DNA from: an uncultured Acidimicrobiales bacterium | GTDB taxonomy: Bacteria > Actinomycetota > Acidimicrobiia > Acidimicrobiales > UBA10347 | Assembly (NCBI GenBank): GCA_937942965.1 | Contig: CALDGN010000202.1 | Span: forward strand, 1 to 13,688 | Direction of reading: 5' to 3' | Length of the DNA: 13,688 nucleotides | Shown here: positions 6,073 to 12,532 of the stretch, one piece after another | Position numbering within the stretch: position 1 is the first letter of the stretch | How the letters are laid out: the number at the start of each line of letters is the position of its first letter | The notes under the pieces: generated by a model | Databases searched by the model: none | What the model was told of the DNA's origin: nothing | The model's input: only the letters and a program-made list of their open reading frames with translations | Translations under genes and position numbers: made by a program

Positions 6073-7202
6073 ATCAGGTCTGTCGGTTCGGCGGCAGGAC
6101 CTGCAACGAGGACCCACCCGAGCGAGTCATCGGCGTCGAAGCGCCACCAACTGCGATCGGTCTCATCGAGGCGAAGCTGCATGCCGCCCGCAGCCACCGT
6201 ATTCGCTCGCACCTTGGCGGTCTCACCGAGCGTGTCCACACCTGGCTGCATCTCTCGGCCGGTCGGCAGCCACCGACCGCGACTGACCCGGTAGCCCGCT
6301 TGGCCACCGACTCGCCACGCCGCCGCAGCGGCGGCGAGTTCGCCAGCATCGAGGCCGGTGACCTCGGCGATCTGGTCCCGTTCCGCATTGTCGACTCGTG
6401 CGGCACGTCGCACGACGTCGTTACCTGGCGAAGCCGAGAGCCCGCTGGCGTCGCCGTTGGCGAGCATCCGCCACGCACGATCGGCGGCGTCGTTGACGAG
6501 CGATTCAAGAGCGTCGGGATCGATGCCGCTGTCTGCTGGCGCAACTGCACCAAGTCGATAGGAATCGGAAGGCAGTCGCGGCGCGGGACGCGAGGGCGCC
6601 GCCTCGTGATCAGTTCGCTTGAATGCGGCCGAGGCAGGCACGCCTGGATCGGGGCCTCGGGGTAGATCAGATGGAGCACCGACTTCGCCACCGAGGGCTT
6701 CGGCGCGCCGCTGACGGATCTCGGCCAGCACCTCGTCACGGCCTCGGCCACGCAGGGTCATGAGCGCGAACGGATCCTCGTCGAGCAGGTCGGCAACCAC
6801 ATAACACAGCGCAGCGGCGTGCTTGCACGGCTCTGCACCGTCAGGACAACTGCAATCGGGACTGAGGTCACCCTTGTCCGGCAACACAAGATCACCGATG
6901 GCCTTGGGGACCTCGCCCGACAGCAATGCAGCCGCATTGGCAGCTTGGGCCATCACCATCTCGAGCACCCGATCCCATTCGGCATCGGACAAGAGCCGAA
7001 CGCTGAGCTGCGTCGCGTAGCGATCGCTCCCCCACACACGGGCCTGCACCAGACCCGGGCTGAGCTCAAGGTCAACGACTCGATCTTGGCGGGCATAGGT
7101 GCGCCCGCGCGGCAGCCGGTTCGGATCTGCGAGTGCGCGCTTCTCGAGCGCGTCGAGCCACGCCGCTCCCCACCAGGTCGAACCGAACGATCGTCGAGCC
7201 AT
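6066..7202 (-). CDS. SWIM zinc-finger protein, partner of SNF2 helicase
   Basis: A 378-residue protein with a SWIM-type zinc site, DCSCPDGAEPCKHAAAL: Cys117, Cys119, Cys126 and His128 give CxCx6CxH. It is preceded by an N-terminal domain beginning MARRSFGSTWWGAAWLDALE, which is typical of bacterial SWIM proteins encoded beside SNF2 ATPases. A Pro/Ala-rich linker (about 165-215) leads to a C-terminal region without a domain I recognise. SWIM fingers bind DNA or proteins, so it is likely the targeting or partner subunit of the upstream helicase. Its ATG (7202-7200) shares one base with the helicase stop (TGATG), so translation is coupled. Predicted soluble. Function is unknown in any bacterium to my knowledge. 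Confidence 0.88.
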   Translation of the reverse strand: MARRSFGSTWWGAAWLDALEKRALADPNRLPRGRTYARQDRVVDLELSPGLVQARVWGSDRYATQLSVRLLSDAEWDRVLEMVMAQAANAAALLSGEVPKAIGDLVLPDKGDLSPDCSCPDGAEPCKHAAALCYVVADLLDEDPFALMTLRGRGRDEVLAEIRQRRAEALGGEVGAPSDLPRGPDPGVPASAAFKRTDHEAAPSRPAPRLPSDSYRLGAVAPADSGIDPDALESLVNDAADRAWRMLANGDASGLSASPGNDVVRRAARVDNAERDQIAEVTGLDAGELAAAAAAWRVGGQAGYRVSRGRWLPTGREMQPGVDTLGETAKVRANTVAAGGMQLRLDETDRSWWRFDADDSLGWVLVAGPAAEPTDLID

Positions 7203-10114
7203 CAGGCCACCGCCTCGATCCCGTCGGCGCCAGTCGCCCGTGGCGGAGCGACCGACAGTGACACGAGATCGGCGAGTTCATCGTCGTCGAGCTCACCGAT
7301 CCAGCTCTCGCCGCCTCCGGTCACCGATGCGGCGAGCGCCCGCTTCGAATCCAGGAGCGCAGCTACACGATCTTCGACGGTGCCTTGGGTAATGATCCGG
7401 TGCACGGTCACGGTGCGGTCCTGGCCAATGCGATACGCACGATCAGTGGCCTGGTCTTCGACGGCCGGGTTCCACCACCGGTCGTAGTGCACGACATGGG
7501 TTGCCCGCGTCAGGTTGAGTCCGGTGCCGCCGGCCTTGAGCGAGAGCACGAGCACGTCGAGCTCACCGGCTTGCACCTGATCGACCAAGTCTTGGCGGGC
7601 GGCAACGCTCAGGCCGCCGTGCAGCATTTCGACTCGGTGACCGAGCCCGTTCAGATGCTCGACCAGAAGCTTGCCCATGGCCACGTATTGCGTGAACACG
7701 AGGGTCGCTTCGCCGTTCTCTCGAATCGTCGACAGCAGATCATCGAGCGCGTCGAGCTTGCCCGAACGGCCAGGTAGCGGACCGGTCTCGCCCAGGAACT
7801 GCGCCGGATGGTTGGTGATCTGTTTGAGGCTCGTCAGCAGCTTGAGCACCAGGCCGCGGCGAGCGATTCCTTCGGCCTCGGCGACCTCGCCCAAGGTCGT
7901 GTCGACGGCGGCCTTGTAGAGCGTGACTTGTTCGCTCGTGAGCGGCACGACGACATCTCGTTCGATCTTGTCGGGCAGCTCGGGAGCGATGCCCGGGTCG
8001 GTCTTGTGGCGGCGCAGCAAGAACGGGCGCAGCAGGTTCTGCAGTCGTTCGGTCGCCTTGCGGTCGTTGTCGCGCTCGATCGGAAGCGAGGTCGTGCGTC
8101 GGAAGGTTTCGAGCGGCCCGAGCAAGCCCGGCACTGCCCAGTCATAGATCGACCAGAGTTCGCTGAGCTTGTTCTCGACAGGCGTGCCGGTGAGCGCCAG
8201 TCGAATGCCATGGCGGATCTCGCGGAGCGATCGAGCCGTGCGAGACCGTGGGTTTTTCGCGTGCTGGGCTTCGTCGGCCGCCACGACAGCCCACTCGACC
8301 GTGTTGAGGGTGGCGCTATCGGTGCGGACGACGCCGTAGCTCGTGATGACAATCTCGTCGTCTGCGAGACCGTCGAGTCGACGTGACTGACCGTGGAAGA
8401 TCCGCACCGGTGTGTCGGGCAGGAAGGTCGCAGCTTCTCGTTGCCAGTTGCGCATCAACGAGGTCGGGCATACGACGAGCAGCGGTCCTCGGGTCTCGGC
8501 CTGCTCCGCTCGATGCGCATGGAGCGCCAGCACCTGGATGGTCTTACCCAGGCCCATGTCGTCGGCCAAGCAGCCGCCGAAGCCAAGGTCGGCGAGATCC
8601 GACATCCAGGCAAGGCCGCGCTTCTGGTAGTCGCGTAGCTGGGCGTGGAGCGCGGCGGGCTCGTCTTGTTCTCGGGTGCCAGCGAGCGCTTCGACTCGGG
8701 CGAGCAGGTCGTCGAAGGATCCGGCGACGCGAACCTCGATCGCCTCGTCGTCATCGATGCCGGGAAGTTCCACGTCGGCGCCAAGCGCCAAGGCGAGCGC
8801 GGCCGTGGCCGACAGCTCGGGCGCCGGGTCGCGAAGCTTCGCCAGCGTTGCGCGGTCCAGGCGTACCCAGCGACCACGCAACGAGACGACCGAGCGCTTC
8901 GCCGTGGCGAGCACGCGCAGTTCCTCGGCGGTGAGTGGTGTGTCGTCGAGCAGGAACTCCCAGTCGATCTCAAGCAGGCCATCGAGTTGCAGAAGTGGCG
9001 CCAGGTCCGAGGTCGGCGACCCAGCCGACACCACGAGTCGCCGCTCGACCCGAGGCGCAACGAGCGCTGATGGCCATCGCACATCGACGTCGGCTTCGCT
9101 CAGCGGTTCGAGTGCGTCGAGGAGCACGTCGATGTCTTCGTCGCGGATCGTTGCGCTCGTCGGGGCGAGCTCATCGAGAACCCCGGCGAGCGGCTCGACA
9201 TGTTCGGCAACAATCCGCAGACCGGCGAGCAGCACGGTTTCGGCTTGTGCCCCGAACCGGTCGAGCACCTCGACCGGTGACTCCCAGTACTGCTCGGCGT
9301 CGACCACGAGCGACGGATCGATCCTGCTCTGGAGCTGGAAGCGAATCGTCCAATCCGACTGCTCGTCGTCCTCATCAGCGTCGTCGCCATCATCGCCGTC
9401 AGGCGGGACCATCCGCAGCACGAGCCGAGCGGTCGAGCAGTGCATCGCCGCGACGTCTTGGACCCACGGGCGCAAGTGGCGAACTCGGGTAGGCGCACGA
9501 TCGGCGAACAACCGAAGCGATGTCATGCGGTGCGCTGCCGGCGTGCGAATGAACGAGTCGGCGACGGCATCGCAGAGTGTGCGGGCCGCCCATTGCGGCT
9601 CGCTGATGCGACCGCGACCTTCGACGGGTATGGCGTGGGCTGTCGCCGGAAGCGCCGCCGCCAGCTCGGCAAGCCGGGCATGTTCGCCAGCGTCGATCGG
9701 GTCGACCCGCCAAGCATCCCAACCGTCAGGACTGACCCACGGCAGGACCTTTGCGTCGGCAATGAGCGCAAGGGCCGTGCGCACGATCGCAGCCCACGCG
9801 TGCGCCGATGCAGACGCCAGGTCATCGTGTGCAAGTGGCGCCAACAGGTCGATGGCTTCGGAGATCGGTACCCGTCGCGCCGACACGGTTGCCGGTGCCG
9901 TTCCGCGCTTGGCCGGAAGCACCACGTCGAGATCGACGCGCTCGTTGCCGTCGTCGACAGCATCGTGGAGGCCGCCCGGACGTTCGGGGTCCCACGCTGC
10001 GAACCACGAGTGCCGTGGCGGGTCCGCGGCGACGAACGTCAGCGTTCGCGAGAGCAGCGCTGACTGCTCGCTGACAGAGTCCTCCACGGCCGCATCGTAC
10101 ACACGTTCGTTCAT
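7202..10114 (-). CDS. SNF2-family DEAD/DEAH helicase-like ATPase (HelZ/Rv2101-type)
   Basis: About 970 residues. Numbering from ATG 10114: an N-terminal half of unknown fold with a very acidic stretch (about 239-255); a DUF3670-like region with LLQLDGLLEIDWEFLLDD and LRGRWVRLDRATL (about 374-426); then a full SNF2 motor. Motor motifs: DDMGLGKT (518-525, Walker A), DEAQ (614-617, Walker B), LTGTP (641-645), SLKAGGTGLNL (858-868) and QATDRAYRIGQ (888-898, arginine fingers). All catalytic residues are present. It would translocate on double-stranded DNA using ATP. This layout is that of actinobacterial HelZ-type proteins, whose role is not established. The start is uncertain: GTG 10129 has TATTTG at the leaderless spacing, and the frame is open to ATG 10165. 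No Shine-Dalgarno site is seen. Divergent from an acyl-CoA dehydrogenase and coupled to the SWIM gene. Confidence 0.92.
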   Translation of the reverse strand: MNERVYDAAVEDSVSEQSALLSRTLTFVAADPPRHSWFAAWDPERPGGLHDAVDDGNERVDLDVVLPAKRGTAPATVSARRVPISEAIDLLAPLAHDDLASASAHAWAAIVRTALALIADAKVLPWVSPDGWDAWRVDPIDAGEHARLAELAAALPATAHAIPVEGRGRISEPQWAARTLCDAVADSFIRTPAAHRMTSLRLFADRAPTRVRHLRPWVQDVAAMHCSTARLVLRMVPPDGDDGDDADEDDEQSDWTIRFQLQSRIDPSLVVDAEQYWESPVEVLDRFGAQAETVLLAGLRIVAEHVEPLAGVLDELAPTSATIRDEDIDVLLDALEPLSEADVDVRWPSALVAPRVERRLVVSAGSPTSDLAPLLQLDGLLEIDWEFLLDDTPLTAEELRVLATAKRSVVSLRGRWVRLDRATLAKLRDPAPELSATAALALALGADVELPGIDDDEAIEVRVAGSFDDLLARVEALAGTREQDEPAALHAQLRDYQKRGLAWMSDLADLGFGGCLADDMGLGKTIQVLALHAHRAEQAETRGPLLVVCPTSLMRNWQREAATFLPDTPVRIFHGQSRRLDGLADDEIVITSYGVVRTDSATLNTVEWAVVAADEAQHAKNPRSRTARSLREIRHGIRLALTGTPVENKLSELWSIYDWAVPGLLGPLETFRRTTSLPIERDNDRKATERLQNLLRPFLLRRHKTDPGIAPELPDKIERDVVVPLTSEQVTLYKAAVDTTLGEVAEAEGIARRGLVLKLLTSLKQITNHPAQFLGETGPLPGRSGKLDALDDLLSTIRENGEATLVFTQYVAMGKLLVEHLNGLGHRVEMLHGGLSVAARQDLVDQVQAGELDVLVLSLKAGGTGLNLTRATHVVHYDRWWNPAVEDQATDRAYRIGQDRTVTVHRIITQGTVEDRVAALLDSKRALAASVTGGGESWIGELDDDELADLVSLSVAPPRATGADGIEAVA

Positions 10115-10135
10115 GGAACTGGGCTGCACATAGCG

Positions 10136-10141
10136 CAAATA
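10136..10141 (-). promoter_or_regulatory. Possible -10 element of SNF2-SWIM operon
   Basis: On the minus strand TATTTG is followed by six bases (CGCTAT) and then GTG 10129. The last T of TANNNT is G, so the match is partial. It lies in the most A/T-rich spot between the divergent helicase and acyl-CoA dehydrogenase genes. If correct, the helicase starts at GTG 10129, five codons before ATG 10114. Confidence 0.3.
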
Positions 10142-10164
10142 TGGGCTCGAGAATCGAGATGTCA

Positions 10165-10170
10165 TACGGT
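10165..10170 (+). promoter_or_regulatory. -10 element, leaderless acyl-CoA dehydrogenase transcript
   Basis: TACGGT fits TANNNT, followed by six bases (TCGAAC) and GTG 10177. The geometry equals 416-421 and 2774-2779 and decides between three in-frame starts (10141, 10159, 10177). No -35 element is evident. Confidence 0.5.
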
Positions 10171-10176
10171 TCGAAC

Positions 10177-11289
10177 GTGATCTCGATCGACCAGTTCCGA
10201 GACGAAGCCGCGGCGTGGGTCGAGGCCAACAAGGAGCAGGCGCCCTATGACTACGGACCGATCGTTCCCTTAAGCCAGCTCGATCGAGCCCGCACGTGGC
10301 AGCGGCATATGCACAACGAGGGCTACGCAGGCATCCACTGGGCCGCCGAGCACGGCGGCCGCGGCTTGACCGGCGACCACCACCGGGTCTTCGCCGAGGC
10401 CTGCCAAGCGGCGGGCATCCCGTCGATCCTGAACATGGTCGGCTTGGTCCTTGCGGCGGGCGCGGTGCGCCTGTTCGGTACGCCAGAACAACAGAGTGAC
10501 CACCTGCCGCCGACGGTCACGGGCGAGCGCGTGTGGTGCCAGTTGTTCTCCGAACCCGAAGCCGGATCAGACCTGGCGGGGCTGCGCACTCGCGCCGAGC
10601 TCGATGGCGACGAGTGGGTCGTCAACGGACAAAAGGTATGGACGTCGACCGGCACCCATTCGGACTGGGCGATCCTGATGGCCCGCACCGAACCCGATGC
10701 ATCGAAGCACGCGGGCATCTCGTTCTTCGTGCTCGACATGACTACGCCGGGCATTGACGCGCGCCCACTGCGCAACATGGCCGGCACCGCAGAGTTCGCC
10801 GAGGTGTTCCTCGAAGATGTGCGGCTTCCGTTCGACGCACTTCTCGGCGATCGAGGCCAAGGCTGGACCGTCGCCATGAGCGTGCTTGCCAGTGAGCGAG
10901 GGCACGGAACGGGTGCGGCACGAGCCTTAGAACGCCGTATCGAGGGCGCCGTCGCCCACGCGCACGAACACGACCTCGACCCCGTATCGCGGGACCACCT
11001 GGTGCGTCTCTGGATCGAAGGCCAGAGCTACCTATCCATGGCTCGCCAAACCAGCCATGGCGGCCCGCGTTCCTCGCTCGGCAAACTCGCGCTCGCCGAC
11101 TATCGCTTCGACCTGGCCGAGTTCGCCGTCGACGTCGAGGGACCCGAGGGCATGCTCGCCACACGAACAAGCCAGGGGCTCGTTGCAGCACCCGGTGGCT
11201 GGTTCGGCGGCGGCACCACCCAGGTGCAGCGCAACATCATCGGCGAGCGAGTCTTGGGCTTACCCAAGGAGCCCCGGCCGAATTCGTAG
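10177..11289 (+). CDS. Acyl-CoA dehydrogenase, FadE-type
   Basis: A 370-residue flavoenzyme that introduces an alpha,beta double bond into an acyl-CoA, passing electrons to ETF. FAD-binding signatures: CQLFSEPEAGSDLAGLRTRA (121-140) and VWTSTGTHSDW (154-164). The C-terminal signature is GGGTTQVQR (344-352) and NIIGERVLGLP. The residue at the position of MCAD's catalytic Glu376 is Gly (the base just before GTTQ); Glu240 in LASERGHG is a candidate base, placed as in isovaleryl- and long-chain-type enzymes. Such actinobacterial enzymes often serve branched, aromatic or steroid side-chain CoA esters, sometimes as two-gene heterotetramers. The start is set at GTG 10177 by the upstream TACGGT; ATG 10141 or 10159 would add 12 or 6 residues. 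It ends directly against the next, opposing gene with no spacer. Confidence 0.9.
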   Translation: MISIDQFRDEAAAWVEANKEQAPYDYGPIVPLSQLDRARTWQRHMHNEGYAGIHWAAEHGGRGLTGDHHRVFAEACQAAGIPSILNMVGLVLAAGAVRLFGTPEQQSDHLPPTVTGERVWCQLFSEPEAGSDLAGLRTRAELDGDEWVVNGQKVWTSTGTHSDWAILMARTEPDASKHAGISFFVLDMTTPGIDARPLRNMAGTAEFAEVFLEDVRLPFDALLGDRGQGWTVAMSVLASERGHGTGAARALERRIEGAVAHAHEHDLDPVSRDHLVRLWIEGQSYLSMARQTSHGGPRSSLGKLALADYRFDLAEFAVDVEGPEGMLATRTSQGLVAAPGGWFGGGTTQVQRNIIGERVLGLPKEPRPNS

Positions 11290-11391
11290 CTAGCGCTGGG
11301 TACCGACCATCAGGTCTTTGAACGGGGCGTCTTTGTCGACCGAGGGTTCACGAGGCAGACCGAGCACGCGTTCACCAATGATGTTGCGCTG
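11227..11391. repeat. 14-bp inverted repeat from conserved dehydrogenase C-termini
   Basis: CAGCGCAACATCAT at 11227-11240 recurs inverted at 11378-11391. It encodes QRNII in each of the two opposing acyl-CoA dehydrogenases, so protein conservation explains it. Similarity continues imperfectly through the GERVLGLP codons. In transcripts running past either stop, the two arms could pair. Confidence 0.6.
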
Positions 11392-12501
11392 AATCTCATT
11401 CGTGCCACCAGCGATACCTGCCGCCAGTGTGGTGAGCGCAGCCTTGGACCACTTGCCACTGTCTTCGCCGGCGACGGATCCAGGACCAACGATCGAAAGC
11501 GACAAGTCGCGATACGTCGTTGCGATCATGGCGCCGGCCAGTTTGCCGAGCGAACCACCGGGGCCAGGAGTCTTGCCCGCCTGCTGCTCGGCCCGGGTGC
11601 GCATGCCCATCAGGCTCTTGCAGACCTCGGCCGAGTAGAGCCGCATCAGGTCTTGACGGATCACGGGGTCGACGGAGACGCCTCGCTTGACGGCCTCGTT
11701 CGACAGCTCGCGATACATCGGCGTCTGGATACCACCGGTCTGACCGGTGCCGATGGCGACACGCTCGTACATCAGCATCGCGGTGGCCATCCGCCACCCG
11801 TTGTTGAGATCGCCGAGCATCCAGTCCTTGGGGATCCGAAGGTCGGTGAAGAAGATCTCGTTGAAGTGCTTGCCGCCGTCGATCTGGTGAATGGGACGGA
11901 TCTCGACGGCCGGATCGTTCATGTCGACGATGAACATCGTGATGCCGGCGTGCTTCGACACCTCGACGTCGGTACGAGCGATGAGGATGCCGTAGTCGGA
12001 TACGTGGCCGAGGGTCGTCCAGACCTTCTGCCCGTTGATCGTCCACTCGTCACCGTCGAGCACCGCCTTGGTCTGGAGGCTGGCCACGTCGGATCCGGCA
12101 CCCGGCTCGGAGAACATCTGGCACCACACGGTGCGTCCGGCGATGGCGTCGGGCAGGAACTCGGCTCGCTGCTCGTCGGTGCCGTACTCGACCAGCATCG
12201 GCACGCACATACCGTGGCTGATCGTGAGCTGCGTGGTCATGTCGGCTGACTTCGAGACTTCTTCGCGCCAGATCTTGTCGTAGGACTTCGGATAGCCGAG
12301 TCCGCCGAATTCCTTCGGGTACGTGATCCCGGCCAGGCCGGCTTCGGCGACCTTCTGCTGGAACGCCTTGTTCGCCTCGAGCTCGTTCGCGCTGCGGGGA
12401 TCCGGCTGCTCGTACTCAAGGCCCGTGGCGTGCTCGTCCAGGAATGCCCGAGCCCGTGCCCTGAACTCGTCTTCGGTTTCGATAGCTGCTGCGCTGTTCA
12501 T
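11290..12501 (-). CDS. Acyl-CoA dehydrogenase, FadE-type
   Basis: A 403-residue acyl-CoA dehydrogenase. FAD-site motifs: WCQMFSEPGAGSDVASLQTK (126-145) and VWTTLGHVSDYG (160-171). The C-terminus has AGGTNEIQRNIIGERVLGLP (364-383). As in its neighbour, Gly replaces the MCAD-type catalytic Glu; Glu246 in LMYERVAIG is the likely base. It is longer than the convergent paralogue, with an extra N-terminal helix (DEFRARARAFLDEH), which is normal for the family. ATG 12501 is backed by AGGAG eight bases upstream, the best Shine-Dalgarno site in the window. That suits an internal gene of an operon: the molybdo-enzyme gene ends 31 bases before it. The substrate is unknown; a branched or cyclic acyl-CoA is more likely than a straight fatty acyl-CoA by subfamily. 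Its stop abuts the opposing gene. Confidence 0.92.
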   Translation of the reverse strand: MNSAAAIETEDEFRARARAFLDEHATGLEYEQPDPRSANELEANKAFQQKVAEAGLAGITYPKEFGGLGYPKSYDKIWREEVSKSADMTTQLTISHGMCVPMLVEYGTDEQRAEFLPDAIAGRTVWCQMFSEPGAGSDVASLQTKAVLDGDEWTINGQKVWTTLGHVSDYGILIARTDVEVSKHAGITMFIVDMNDPAVEIRPIHQIDGGKHFNEIFFTDLRIPKDWMLGDLNNGWRMATAMLMYERVAIGTGQTGGIQTPMYRELSNEAVKRGVSVDPVIRQDLMRLYSAEVCKSLMGMRTRAEQQAGKTPGPGGSLGKLAGAMIATTYRDLSLSIVGPGSVAGEDSGKWSKAALTTLAAGIAGGTNEIQRNIIGERVLGLPREPSVDKDAPFKDLMVGTQR

Positions 12502-12509
12502 CTGGGCTT

Positions 12510-12514
12510 CTCCT
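12510..12514 (-). promoter_or_regulatory. Shine-Dalgarno site of acyl-CoA dehydrogenase
   Basis: AGGAG on the minus strand, eight bases before ATG 12501. It is notable because the other unlinked starts in the window lack such a site. It fits translation of a downstream gene in a polycistronic message with the molybdopterin oxidoreductase. Confidence 0.7.
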
Positions 12515-12532
12515 GAGTTCGGGGCAAATCGG

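Noticed and set aside
6066..10114. Phage-defence island
   Set aside because: Apart from the SNF2 and SWIM proteins there is no nuclease, methylase, toxin or integrase in view, so the evidence does not support naming a defence system.
8676..10133. Plus-strand open frame of 485 codons, Ser-rich, opposite the helicase
   Set aside because: The composition (Ser/Arg/Ala) is that of a shadow of Asp/Glu/Ala-rich coding DNA. The minus strand encodes an intact SNF2 protein across the same span.
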